Source: Cucumis sativus (taxonomy: Eukaryota; Streptophyta; Magnoliopsida; Cucurbitales; Cucurbitaceae). From it: a stretch of 64,000 nucleotides of DNA. The stretch lies in contig NC_026655.2 of NCBI RefSeq assembly GCF_000004075.3, positions 6,324,001-6,388,000 of the forward strand, written 5' to 3'. Under the pieces are notes generated by a model. The model saw only the letters and a program-made list of their open reading frames with translations, ran no database searches and had not been told where the DNA came from. Position numbers and translations under genes: made by a program. Below, piece by piece: positions 11,701 through 24,400 of the stretch (its first letter is position 1; each line of letters starts with the position of its first letter).

Positions 11701-14121
11701 CCACTTCATTTTGGGCTAACTAGATAAGCAGCTAACCATATAAGCCACCAATGCAGCGTTTTATTTTATTTTTTCCCTTCTCCTTTTTCAGATAATTGTC
11801 AAAAAAGAGAACTAGAAAAGGAGAAGAGGTAATGTATAAAAACCTTTACTTTTTGGGAGGGGTGGGGGGCTTTGAAATTACAAAAACAACTGCCTTAGGC
11901 TTTAATTACAGAAAAAGAAAAAAGAACAAAGATCTAGAAGACCAAGTAGAAGCAAGAAGATTAACAAATTCCCAAAAGACATCCATATTCATCTTTATCA
12001 CAAAAAAATTGGAGTTCCTGTTTTCTGTTTTCTTTTTTTTAAAGGAAAACAAGTCTCTTTTGTTAATTATAAATGAGACTAAAGCTCATGGTACAAGACA
12101 ATTACAATTTGGAATGATTATTGAAATGATTAAATATGTGTGTGTATGCGCGGGCATTACAATTTGGAATAACCGGCATTGAAATATGTAAAATGTTTAT
12201 TAACGTCTTGGAAATACTTCAAAAAAATTATTATTAAGTTTATCAATAACTAATAAATAATAATTTGGCCAACATGAGCTTAGCTTAACTGGCACTTGTA
12301 TGTTCCTGTGGACAAGAGGTCCCGGGTTCAAATCCCCACCCCAGCATTTATTATAATACTTTTGCAAAAAACAAATAAATAATAATTTCAAAAGTAGATT
12401 GAATATTAGATCTTAAACTCGATGTTCGGTACAGTACAGTTCAGTAGACGAACTCGAAGCAAACCACTATATAAAAGCATATACACTAGGCACAAATAAG
12501 TATTTAAGATTTTGAATCGACTGTTGTCTATGATCACAATTATAGTTATTGTTTCATTGTGAATAACAAATCTATAGGTTACTGATTATGAAGAAATTAA
12601 TTACTAATGCAGTTATACTAAATTTATTTATCTATTGATATGTATGATTAATTACACGAACTTCTTTTTCTTATGTAACTGAATCTTAATTTGCATAACA
12701 TATTTTACTTTGATTTTATAGTTTCATCTTAAATAAAATTGTCGTGGAAGTCAGCTGGAGAAACAAAAGGAGCATAAGTGGAAGAAAACGAATGAAGAGA
12801 GAATATGGGGAAAAATTAAAATGAAATAAAAAGACGGAGGAATGGTGTGAGAAAAAGGGAAAAAATGGAGAAGGGAAATGAGAAATACGTAATTTTGGGG
12901 TGTGAAAATATCATAAAGAAAGAAAAGAGCGGAAAATTTAGGTTGAAAACGTAATGTGTATGAGTGATGGATAAATAAGAAGACATGGAAAGAATTAAGG
13001 TTTGCTAGTTCAGGGCATGGATGGAAAATGGATGTTTATTAAAAATGAGAATGCTTGAAACCTTAAAGGAGTATAATCAAAACTGAAAGACAACATAAAC
13101 AAAAGAAAATTCTGACTCTATTTGAGGAGGTTTCAATTGATTTTGGCAAAAAAGAATTCAAGAGCCAAAGTAAGGAAACACACTAAAAAAGGCACCATTT
13201 CTGCTGATTCGTTTGCTCAATGTTTCTATTATCTGTCTTTGAGGGCAAAAGATCATTGGGGTAGTGGGATTCTCCCCCAACTTTTCACATGTGCAATATC
13301 TGAGCCGAATTGCTGATGAAATAAGTTTCTGTTATTAACTTCTTAAATAAATAACAAAAAGTTACCAAACAACATTTCAATTTTAAAAAACCAATTTATA
13401 ATTAAAGAGCAAAAAGTACCCTGAGTGCCTTTTTGGTTTAATGAGTAAAAGTAGGTTGAATAAATGGATTTCGTTTGTTATAAGTTCTACCCATTGTACA
13501 ACCATTGCTCCTGTAGTTCTGAGTTTTTGCTTCTGCTTGGCAGGTTGATGTATTCTCCTTTGGTATTGTCCTGTGGGAGATCCTTACTGGAGAGGAACCT
13601 TATGCAAATATGCACTACGGAGCAATCATAGGTGTGAAAAACAAAAGGAAAAAAAAAAGACTATTTTTATATTTCCTTAGGTTGTTTTTAACTTATAAAT
13701 TCTTCTCTGGTTAGTATCGATGGTAAGGGTTTAGGGACTCTCATACTTGGTTTATGCAACTGAAAAAGCTTGATCGTACGTATAAATGATCACTGAAAAT
13801 TCCCTTCCTCCCAGGCTCAATTTCATACATCTTATTTTATTACATCACGGTGCATTTGTGTGTACCCTACTTTGTTTACTTTCATCTCACATGAATAAAT
13901 CTGAATTTGATGATTTCCTTCTTTATTCAGGAGGCATAGTAAACAACACATTGAGACCACCCGTCCCAAGCTTCTGCGACCCTGACTGGAGATTGCTGAT
14001 GGAACAATGCTGGTCTCCTGACCCAGTAGCCCGACCATCTTTCACAGATATAGCAAGGCGTTTGCGTGTGATGTCTACAGCTGCCCAGACAAGATCACCA
14101 CAGAATCAGATGCCCAAGTAA
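5781..14121 (+). CDS. PB1-domain Raf-like MAPKKK (B4 group), serine/threonine kinase
   Basis: Eight coding exons, phases all consistent: 5781-8708, 8801-8881, 9911-10063, 10466-10629, 10725-10872, 10977-11099, 13544-13631, 13931-14121; 1291 aa, usual size for the group. PB1 domain about residues 186-275 (from [11 protein letters not shown] to the [11 protein letters not shown] acidic part); a long Ser/Asn-rich linker; kinase domain about 1009-1275 with Gly loop GSGTFG (1017-1022), catalytic K1037, HFDLKCDN (D1139, N1144; HFD replaces the usual HRD), DFG D1161-G1163, and WMAPE ending at 1187. B4 Rafs in Arabidopsis phosphorylate SnRK2 kinases in osmotic stress (family knowledge). Start chosen because an in-frame TAG directly precedes the ATG. 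Intron 6 (11100-13543) is 2.4 kb and carries a SINE. It converges with the KUP gene downstream. Confidence 0.95.
11100..13543 (+). other. Enlarged intron 6 of the Raf-like kinase gene
   Basis: The intron separates the exon ending KVSEK from the exon beginning VDVFSFG, inside the kinase domain, and its ends are GTAAGAT and TTGGCAG. It is far longer than its neighbouring introns (95-400 nt). It contains one recognisable SINE (12267-12373), AT-rich DNA and purine-rich tracts (12760-12960), with no supported gene. Long open frames at 11796-12182 and 13122-13316 have no recognisable protein content. Confidence 0.8.
12252..12388 (+). mobile_element. tRNA-derived SINE with 15-bp target-site duplications
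   Basis: The body (12267-12373) opens GGCCAACATGAGCTTAGC, has a pol III A-box-like stretch (TAGCTTAACTGGCAC) and a near-perfect B box (GGTTCAAATCC, about 12324-12334), and ends in an A-rich tail. It is flanked by identical 15-bp direct repeats, AATAAATAATAATTT, at 12252-12266 and 12374-12388. The same family recurs on the minus strand near 32.4 kb. The tRNA-like part is a SINE head rather than a functional tRNA gene, because it does not fold to a full cloverleaf by eye and carries a tail and duplications. Both copies insert in non-coding DNA. Confidence 0.88.
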
Positions 14122-14628
14122 TCGTCATGTCTTTGATGATTTATGCATACCCTCCTTTTGCTTTGCTTCCTGAGTTAGCACGTATAAGAGCTGTTTACCT
14201 TGATGTACTCAGTTACTAAAGTATTAGGCGAGTGTACTACTTAGAAAATATATAAATAAGGGTGTCTCCCTTTGGAAAAAAAACGGAATTGTAGGTTGGT
14301 TTCAAATATCATCAATCAATGTAAGATTGTGGTTTGTGCGACACCTGAGGAATTGATTTATATGTAAAGTCAATTATTTATGACCACAGTGAATATATAC
14401 AAAAAGAAAACATCGGTACCAACGAATTGAAGTGTACCAATTGCGAGTTTGTTTTTACGTTTCTCAAGTTTATAACTTCTAGTAGATGTTAATTGTTTAG
14501 ACTTTTTTTTTGTGTGAACAATTTTTTATAAAATGACTAAGATAAGTAACCTTGATTAACCATACTTTTGAAAATGAATTGGATGAAGAATCCACTCAGA
14601 TTGAATTTTCTTATAGATTCTAAACAAA
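14122..14628. other. Convergent 3' region between kinase and KUP genes
   Basis: About 500 bp holding the two facing 3' untranslated regions. The sequence is AT-rich with several candidate poly(A) signals (for example AATATATAAATAAG near 14248). No ORF or repeat of note. Confidence 0.6.
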
Positions 14629-16544
14629 TCATACATAGAATGTTTGACCAACATTAAGCAAACTCTCATGAGGAACATTGAACATAACGCTGTTCTCCCT
14701 GCATATCTTTCTAAGAAAGGCATAAATATAATCTATAGCGATCCTTTTACAGAATCTAGAGTCCCTCCTAGCTTTCATTACTGTATTTCCAAGAAAGTGT
14801 ACAACTCCAACATTTTTACTGCTAACCAAGAATTCTAACTCATCTACCTCAGTCTGATCATTCTCTCGATCGGGTGCTATGGTGGATACGTTTTGATGCA
14901 ATGGAGAATTGACAATCTCAATTGAGTCTGCCAATTGTAGGGCTGTTGAAGATGAACACATTGAATTAATGGCTTTCAGTGTGTAATCAAAAGCTGTTTC
15001 ATTTTGTTCATCAAGTAGACTTGACACGTCTGAATCTGAAGATCCACCATCCATCAACGACTCAAGTCGAACAAACAAGAAAATGCTATCAAAGAGTTTC
15101 TTCTCAAAATCATCATCTTTCGTGTGGAGGTCCTTGTAACCATATCTAGCTACACATCGAAACATGCGAAAATTCTTTGGTCCAATCCGTTTTACTAGAA
15201 ATCTCTCTTCTTCTGGGACTGTGTGGACAGGCAAACACTTCAAACACACAAAAACCACAACAGAATGAATGGCGGGTAAGTTTGTGATGAAGTGTGAAAA
15301 GATGTGGGGGACACCACTTGCTAGTTCCGTGTACACAAGTCCTATCCCAGGCACCCTTACAAGTCCTAAACTGGGGCCAAGGCTAAGAATCCATGCCATT
15401 GAAACCTTAGTGTGCATCTCAATCTCATAACGTTTAGCCGTACCATAATGCCAAACGTACATGATGATGAAAAATGTTGTTGCTATAACCAGGGGAACCC
15501 AGCCACCTTGATAAACCTTCTGAATAACTGAGGAGAGGTAGAAACCCTCCACAATCAGTGATAAGGAAATGAAGAGCAGAACTAGACTCCAGTGAGAATG
15601 CCACACTAATATCATTATTAAAGTCATGAGGAATGTGGTTACCAACATCACTATAATCACTGCTGTTCCTGTTGTGACACAGAAAATAGAAAAATATTAG
15701 AGCCATCATGGAAGTTGGTAGGTACTCCTAAATACTAATCACAATCAGCTATGTAATCAATCCACCGTTTTACAAGAAATTTTTCTAATTCAAAGCTACA
15801 TGAGGTACAATGGGGTAGGCTAAAACAGTGATGAAAAGGAACCAGTTCTCTCATTTAGGAAGTTTCAAATAGAACTGATACGTATAGTTTACAGTTTACA
15901 GCTTCCAGCTTCTACTTATACAACAAGAGTGCTTGTCTAATTGGAACAAAGATGACCCTCAAGATTTGATTGTTCGTGCAGGACTGGCAAAAGGGTTGTA
16001 CAAAGAAAATAACCAACTCCAAATTTTTTTTATATGTGATCGTAAACTTCAAAAGTTGAACATATTACTATGATGGAAACCACAGGTTGAAACGAGTCAG
16101 ACTTACCAGAAGCATTTCCAATTTGGGTTTGATTATGAAACCCAGCTGTCACGGCAATGCAAAGGACCATCAGGATCCAATTAATATCAGGAATATATAT
16201 CTGATTACGGAACTTCGTAGAAGTATGAACAACTTTAACTCTTGGAAAACAACCGAGTGCAAGGGCTTGCTTGATTAATGAAAAGGTTGCAGATATGGTG
16301 GCTTGGCTTGCAACGATAGCGGCGGTAGTTGCAACAAGAAATACAGGCCAATATATACTTTCTGCAGAAATCAATACCTTATACTCAGTTCCAAGGCAAC
16401 ATTCAAACCGTGGAAGATATATAGACTAGTGAAGAATGGTTACAATATCGAACAACTCTTTTGGGAAGGTTAAATTCTTGTGAAAATACTAAAAATGAGC
16501 TTCCCTCACTCTGTTTCCCCAATCTACCTGTTTATGAGAAAGTC

Positions 16545-16606
<62 letters not shown>

Positions 16607-18845
16607 AGGCCGAAATCAGTATTCCCATAAACTAAAATCTGAACAAACCTGGAATTGAATGGTAGAAGGCACCGACAACATAATTTGGGTGTTTCATGAG
16701 ATAGGCAACTTGTCCAGTGTAGGCTAAAAGAAGGCAAGGAAATACGACTACTGTAAAAGCAATTTGTATGGAGGAAACTGGAAAATGGGATAGGTCTGCA
16801 AAAAGTGCTTCAGTTCCTGTAATATATTCTCAGGTTAGAAAATCAGAAATTCCAACTTGATCACTGTAACATTCTTGGCTAATAGCAACATCTACCTGTA
16901 ATACTAAGCATGATCCCTCCAAGAGATGTCCATCCATCTTTCCCTCCCCTTTTGAAGTACCGATATATATGTACCGGAGAAAAGGCTCTCAAGACAGTGT
17001 AATCATATTTGCAGATGTTAAATATGCCGATGCCACCTATTAAGATGAACCACAGAAAAACTACCGGGGCAAAAAGCCAACCAACTTTATCTGTGCCATA
17101 ACGTTGCATGCTAAACAAGAAAATAAGTATGACAATGGCAACAAGAACAGCAACATCTGGAACAAGGAATGAGAACATGAATTATTAAAATGAAAACATT
17201 GAAAGAGCGAGTGAATGACTGTTTCAGGACCAGGGAAATACCACCGCTTATTTTTGCACGACCAACGTTGATCCCCTCAACAGCAGAAAGAACTGCATTT
17301 TAATAAGGTCAATCATTTTGATGTAACTAAATCTCAAAATTTCATGCTAGAAAATTAAAATTGGAAGTACTTAGGGGTGGTTAAGAATCTTCCAAATATG
17401 TGGCACTTGTGTGCCGTACGTGGATTCACCCATTATGTTTAACAAAATTGACGCATAGAACTAGCCATACTCATGTCAATGAATACTGCTGACATGTCAC
17501 CATCCTATGGCTATTTCATCCAGTTCTCCAATTTCTCTACTTTTTATATGATGCCACTAAAAGATTCCATGAGAAATTATTAATACATTTCAAGGTTCAA
17601 ATAGCTGAGAAACAAGTACCTGAAATAGCAGGTGTTAAAATTCCATCCCCAATCACCATGCAAGAGCCAACAAGAACGAGAACAAGAATTGCATGTTTCT
17701 TAACATGATGCCCTTCCAGCCGTCTCTTAGTTTTTGCAGCAAATGATTGTTCCCGGAACACAGCACGACTATAAGTTGTAAGCTTCTCATCGCTGAGGTC
17801 ATGGTTAGGAATAGTCAATATGTTAGCATGACGGCTCAGCAATGAATACAAAGCAAATGTTCCACCTGCATCAAGGGAGAGAAAGGAATCCATCATCAGC
17901 ATCAAATAGGAAACCTTGGACATCATTTCATATATTTACCCTCTTCGAGTAATGTAGAGAAAAATATCCACAAAGAATTTAAATAAATTTTATTTTCTTA
18001 TAAATAACTAACTTCCAAGATGGATAAACTAGGTTATGCCAAAGAACATGATCTTTATACTTAAATTGTCTTTAAGTCTTTTCGTCCCAAGTTGGTTTTG
18101 TTGCATCCTTCATTTATCCATCTGTGAAACGAAATCCTCACGGCAAGTACCTCAATCTAAAACAAACAGATAGAACTTCTAATAGCATTTGTAAGGAACA
18201 TTGATTGACAAGGCCCCCTGAAGAATGTAAAAGAAAGACCCTAGAGTGCTGAGAGTCCCTAATGGCTACTATGAGACAAAAACAAATCTTAGAAATGTAA
18301 GAATACGCATAATTTATGAATATCCTCACAAGCGCAACAGCAAAAATGATCTTGAAGTAGAGGTAACTTAAGGTTGGAAACAAATTACCTTGACCATTGT
18401 CATTTGCCTTGCAGACAATAAATACGTACTTAATGAGGGTTATGAGAGTTAGAGAGTATATAATCAATGACAGAGCTCCTATCAAATCCTCCGTATTTTC
18501 AACTCCATCAGGAAATGTGTTATAGAAGACATATAAAGGGGAAGTCCCCAAATCTCCATACACTATTCCAAGGCTTTGGAATGCAAATTGTAGAATTTTA
18601 TACACAGAATGATCCTGAGGGAAAATATGATCAATGAATCAGGAAAAGCAATCACTCATCAATCATAGATCTTATCAAACAACAAACGAAGTGGGAGGAA
18701 GGGATTTGCAACAAACCTTTTCCTGATGCACATTTCTTAGCTGCCTAGACTCCTCCTCCATTGACTGGTCCATCTGGTGATCTAAAACCCAGATACTATT
18801 ATCTTTATCGTTCGTCTCCTCATCAGTCTTGTATCCTGACGCCAT
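14629..18845 (-). CDS. KUP/HAK/KT potassium transporter, copy 1
   Basis: High-affinity-type K+ (H+-coupled) membrane transporter, plant cluster II-like (KUP3/KUP10/KUP11-type by memory). Eight coding exons on the minus strand: 18845-18717, 18614-18389, 17865-17620, 17292-17242, 17156-16896, 16816-16649, 16361-16107, 15668-14629; 791 aa, normal length. It carries the family signature [14 protein letters not shown] in exon 2, DGILTPAIS in exon 3, the [10 protein letters not shown] loop in exon 5, about a dozen hydrophobic segments, and the conserved cytosolic tail ending [15 protein letters not shown]. Start is the first in-frame ATG ([10 protein letters not shown]); a leader acceptor (TTTTACAG) ends near 18943. 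One exon-7 boundary may be off by one base. Adjacent paralogue copy 2 has the same exon lengths in exons 2-7. The variable loop before the tail (about 200-130 residues from the end) differs most. Confidence 0.95.
16548..16602. repeat. Compound microsatellite (TG)n(GA)n
   Basis: About 14 TG units (16548-16575) run directly into about 14 GA units (16575-16602), in the intron between exons 6 and 7 of KUP copy 1. It lies less than 50 bp from the exon 6 donor. It is a useful polymorphic marker and, read on the transcript strand, becomes a (TC)n(AC)n tract. Confidence 0.97.
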
Positions 18846-21476
18846 TTTTGAAAATGCGGAACCTTTCTTTTCTAAGCTTATCTTATTAACTTCTGTATAT
18901 CGTTTTTCACAACAACTCAACGGTATTTCCAAAAGGTTGCGACTGTAAAAGAGAAATGTTATGAGAAAGCACCATAGCTAGATTCCGGTTCCTAAGCATA
19001 ACAGCAGACAAAATTCACGGTTGATTTGGTGCCAATCTTTGAGTAGAAAAAGAAAACGGAATCCCACCAAATAAGTTTTAACTAAGAAAACACAAAAATT
19101 TGGAGCTCGAAGAACCTGAATCAAACAGGGTAATTGCTAACAAAGCAACAGATCAATTAGCAGAAAACCCCCGAAAACCCAGAACTCTAAATACAGGCAA
19201 ACAGAAAAAACCCACATAAAAAATCAGGCGAAAGAAGAAGATGACGACAATGAAGAAATTCGAAAGGATAAACTTGTTCAACAACAATTTGCGATCCGCG
19301 ATCTTGATTAACTCAGACATGGCTATTTATTTAATTGATAATCAATAATGTCCGCAGGTAGCTACGGAAGAGGGTGACAGATTAATTGTCTTCTACAGCG
19401 CTGGCTAATCAGAACGACAGCATTGAATTGTAAACAAGATCATAAAAAAGATTGTATATTTGTTGGCTCATCGCTACATATTAACAAGACACGAAGTACA
19501 TTGCGTAGGGTAATGAGCAAATATCGCCCAAATTTTCGTTGGTAATTTCCCTTGGAAGTTCAAAAGTTCAAAAAGAGCGTACGGAAAGGATATCTAGTCT
19601 TGTAGTGGCATAAGGAATTTCTTGAGCATAGTGTTAGAAAGTGGAGAGATGATAAGGACTGAGAAATTTACCTCCAACAGCTTCTTCTAAACTGACAGAT
19701 CAACTTCGCTCTCCTTGTTTTCTTCTCTTATTAGTTATTTTCTTCACATTGAACACAAATTTCCACGGACGTTTCAAATCTGATTTCTCCTCTCTTCAGT
19801 ACTGCACCGTCTCAAATGATTTCAATTAAACTTGTTTGATTCCGATGACCGGAGTCTGGTCGAAACACCACAATCAACAGCTTCCGTGTGGTTCAGTAGG
19901 ATACATTTGTTGTGGGAACAAATCGGGAGGTTGAAGACGAAAGAAAGAAAGAATCGAACAGAATCACAAGCTTTATTAAAATATTTCTGTTTTGTAGCAT
20001 TACATCTAATTGATTAACTTTGTTTGTCTTATTTTTAGATAAAGTTTAGTAGGCCTCTAGTCCTTTTCTTTAAATCAACTTCTTGTAATTTCAACGTCAC
20101 ATTCAATCACAAATCACATCATTTTGCAAATAATCTCAGTTACGTGTATATGTATATCATTAAACTCAAAATCTGTATTTGGAATTCTTTTTAGATTATA
20201 TCATCTCCCTCCTGAATTCCACTCAAGTAAGCAATTGAATTGACACCCATTTCATTAGGCTTGGTTGATGCTGTTTATTGATGTTATATGCTTCTATTAG
20301 TGACATTGATAGATGATGATGATAGAAGTGTACCGACTTCTATCGCTAATAGAATCAAAAATATTTTAATTTATTTTATTATATTTAAAAATAGTCATAT
20401 ATTCGTATAAACTTTCATAATTTGTTGTTATTATCTATTTTTTTGTGTGGATAATAATTATTAATTTTAAGAATATTTAAATTCGATTGTTATATTTGTA
20501 GATTGCTTCTTACTTTCTTCATCTAATTAGGGTTGAACCAAATTAATTTAAAATACTATTTAGTGAAGCTAATTAAGTAATTTCACTCAAAATGGTAAGA
20601 AATCCTACTTTTGTAGGAAACTTATCTGTCTTTCTTAATATAGATAAATGATTAAGAATTCAAATAATTAAATCTCATTAGATAAAAAAAATGCTAAAAA
20701 TTGCTAACAAACAAATAATCCTTTATGAAATTTAATTAAAAACACACACAAGTTTCCAAAGAAACTTTGGTCGTGAAAATAAGAGTGAATTTGAAATGAT
20801 CATTGAATAGTTCAATATTGTTTTTGCTGGGACATATAATTAATTTAAGACTGGAGCAGTTGTTCTCACATTTGGATCTTCAACTTCACACTCGTAGATC
20901 TTCTTGGACTAGTAGAAATTTTTTGGATTTTGGATTTTGGATCAACCCTCATATTCTCTATCATCCTAAATTGATCTTATAGTTCTCCAATTTGTTTGAA
21001 AACTAAGGACTAGTGAATCTGTGATTGGCAAAGATTTGTGACTCAAGAACAACTTTTAAAACCCATGTTATGGGTTCTCATACCTAGTCGGATTTGATTA
21101 CATTCGAATCATCAATCTTTACCTTAGAAAAAGAAAAAGAAAAAAGACCATTTCATGCATATCACTGTACTGATCAAATATCAGAATGATGACAAGTAAA
21201 GGACAAAGGTTATTTCTTGCTATTTCTTCCATACCTGAGAAGTCATATATGGCAACAAAATCTCCCATGAACAAACGTCTCTAGCAGCAGCCAATGGAAT
21301 GCTTATGCCCCTTTAGACTTTAGAATGAGTGTATTCCTGATTTGAGATATTTTCTACAGTTCCCTTATCTTTACAACAAAGTCATGCAAAAAAATGATGC
21401 TAACATTGAAGCTTTTTCAAAGTTTTATTTAACAGATTTGATTCACACTCCCTATTCTATCACTAAATTAAATGGA
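18846..21476. other. Intergenic region between the two KUP genes
   Basis: Contains the 5' leader and promoter of KUP copy 1 (leader exon boundary near 18942; GC-neutral leader-like DNA to about 19900) and the 3' flank of copy 2 (roughly 21100-21476). The middle (20030-20900) is AT-rich and holds a short hairpin of the dispersed GATAGA/TCTATC type. No gene supported; the frame at 19832-20017 shows no recognisable protein. Confidence 0.6.
20290..20352. repeat. Short hairpin of the TCTATC/GATAGA dispersed repeat type
   Basis: GATAGAAGT (20321-20329) and its exact complement ACTTCTATC (20336-20344) enclose a 6-base loop. Flanking CTATTAG and CTAATAG extend the symmetry. The same GATAGA/TCTATC vocabulary is dense at 42.9-43.6 kb and around 49.9 kb, suggesting one foldback repeat family. 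Confidence 0.6.
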
Positions 21477-24400
21477 CTATACATAGAAAATTTGGCCAAC
21501 GTTTAATAGACTCTCATGAGGAACATTGAAAATCACACTATGCTCCCTGCAAATCTTCCTAAGAAACGCATATATGTAATCGACAGCTATCTTTTTGTAG
21601 AATTTTGATTCTCTTCTTGCTCTAATTACAGTGTTTCCCAGTATGTGCACTACTCCAGCATCTCTACACCTAATCAAGAATTCAATCTCATCGCTATCGG
21701 TATGGTTGCTTGCTTGCTCTGATGATCTTACCGTGTTATGCATACGCGTTGGAGATCTAACAGGCACGATTGAGTCAACTGAAGAGAATGTGTCCAAATT
21801 GGGTGAAGCTTCATTTCCATGGTTCCCAATCAACAAGCCATCCCTAGAATGCTCAGTTTGCTGGCCATACAAACTGTACTCATCAGAGTCTGAACAACCT
21901 TCCATCATGGACTCAAGCCTGACAAAGAGAAAGATGCTATCGAAAAGCTTTTTCTCAAAATCATCATCCTTTTTGTGGAGGTCTTTATAACCATATCTAG
22001 CAACACTTCGAAACATGTGGAAGTTCTTCGGCCCTATCCGCTTTACAAGGAACCTTTCTTCCTCTGGCACTGTGTAGACGGGAAGATATTTCACACAGAC
22101 AAACACAACAACAGAATGGATGGCAGGAAGATTCGTAATGAAATGGGAAAATATGTGAGGTACACCGCTTGCTAGCTCAGTATACACAAGTCCAATTCCG
22201 GGAACACGGACTAGTCCTAGACTAGGACCAAGCCCGAGAACCCATGCCATTGAAACTTTACTGTGCAGCTCAAATTCGTATCGTTTAACAGTTCCATAAT
22301 GCCACACATACATGATGATAAGAAAGGCTCCCGCAATCACAAGGGGGACCCAGCCACCTTGATCAACCTTGAAGAGAACAGCAGAAAAGTAACTGCACTC
22401 CACAACAAGCGACAGTCCGGTGAAAATCAAGGCAATGACCCAATGACAGCGCCACACTAAGATCATGATTAGAATCATGAGCAGTGTGGTCACAAGCATG
22501 ACTACCACAACCGCTGTCCCTGTTGAAAGAAAGAGAGATGGGGCGTTAAATGAAGTTGTATGCATTAACAGTTATATGAACGAATGACATTCTATTCAGT
22601 TATACATAATACCATATAGATGGTGTCTTCAAGGACCAAAATAATTTTAACTTCCAATGCTTCAATAACTATCTTGTGCAATATTAATATGCTGACTTAG
22701 CAGCAAATTAGATACTTCGGTAATCCAAACAGAAACAACATATTCTATCAGCTACTAATTTCAATTGTTGCTCCGGTATGCAAGTAAATGTAAGCAACTG
22801 AATTGCACCGAAAGGTGCAGGAGTTTAACTATTGGATTTCATGTTCCACTATTAAGCGAGCAATCGAGATCTATCCTCATTTTGGATGCATATCTTCATT
22901 CTAAGTTGACTGGTGGGTCTTTCCGTCACTAGAAATAGGAGAACATGTTACTTGAGATTGGAGGTACTTGCAGGATGGAAGGGCCAATTACCTTAGATTT
23001 CACAACAGGTTGAGTACGGTAATTGGAAACCTAATTTGGTCAGATAGCTGAGCTGATAGAAAATATCTTTCAGAGGGACGGGGGGGGGGGGGGGGGGGGG
23101 GGCATATTTAAGAGCATCAATGGTACAGTTACATTAGAACATTTTCTGCAAAACATACAGAGAGGATGTGACAAACAGAACCAGTCAACAGAGAACCGCT
23201 TACCATAAGCATTTCCAATTTGACTTTGATTCTTAAATCCTGCTGTCACAGCAATACAAAGAATCATGAGGATCCAGTTAATATCTGGAACATATATCTG
23301 ACCAAGGAAGTTCTTTGAGGTATGAACAACTTTAACTCTTGGAAAACAGCCATGAGCAAGAGCCTGCTTGATAATTGAAAATGTTGCAGATATAGTGGCT
23401 TGGCTAGCAACTACAGCAGCAGCAGTTGCAACAACAAACACGGGCCAGTATATGGATTCTGCAAAAAGAGAAGTCAGCATGTCATTTTCAAGAATGTGCA
23501 TTAGAATTTTTTTTTTTTATCATACAACGATTTTCTATTCTTAGATTAAAAGGACGCCATTGACATCCATTTTTACACTTAAATACAATTAATCATTAAA
23601 ATTTTCATCATTGGGGACCAGTAATAAAAAATGCTTAAAATACTTTGTTAAGGGCTTAAAGCTAAGTTATTCATTGATTATGCTCTTAATTTTTTGTTCA
23701 CACGTGAGTCCAATCTTTGATTGATCAAACTCAAGGGATACTAGCACTGAAATGAAAGAAAGAAACAAGGGGATGCTATGAGAATTCAACTCAAAGTATG
23801 ACACCATGATAATTACCAAAATCCAAAATAGGTTGAGGTGGCTTGTTGGGTTTTATTTCTTTCAAATGGAGCACTTTCTTGTAGTTTAACACCCTTCTGT
23901 GGGCTTTTCTATTGGATGGTTTGTGTATTCTTCCATTTTTTTTTCTCAATGAATGTCAAACGTTCTATTAGAAAAATAAATAAAAGAAAATAGGTTGAAG
24001 TCGATTCATTCATTTGTACTAATTCTTATTAAAAGTAAAGAGTATGTTCCTTTTCCTGGAAGGAGAGATGGCCAATATTCCACGTTGTCCATTAATACTT
24101 GGTGTACAGAGAAGTGCTAAATCTACACATTTTCTTCTCGTTCCTAGGTGAGCTAGAAGTCTAGTCTACATTTTCTCTAACAACTATTTTAATGAAACAA
24201 TTGTTTTTTCTCATAGTGAAAAATTATGAAGTTCTCAAGCAATGCTGAAGGTATCACTTGAGCACACGTGTCATTTAGCTACCAAAGAGAAAGAAAGCGA
24301 ACCTGGGATTGAACGATAGAAGGCATCAACCACATGATCCGTATTGTTCATAAGGTAGGCAGCCTGTCCAGAATATGCCAAGAGGAGGCAAGGAAAAACA

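Noticed and set aside
11796..12182. 128-codon plus-strand frame
   Set aside because: It lies inside the kinase intron 6 and is Lys-rich, low-complexity sequence.
12267..12373. A tRNA gene
   Set aside because: The B box is good, but the rest does not fold as a tRNA by eye and the unit has an A-rich tail and target duplications, as a SINE does.
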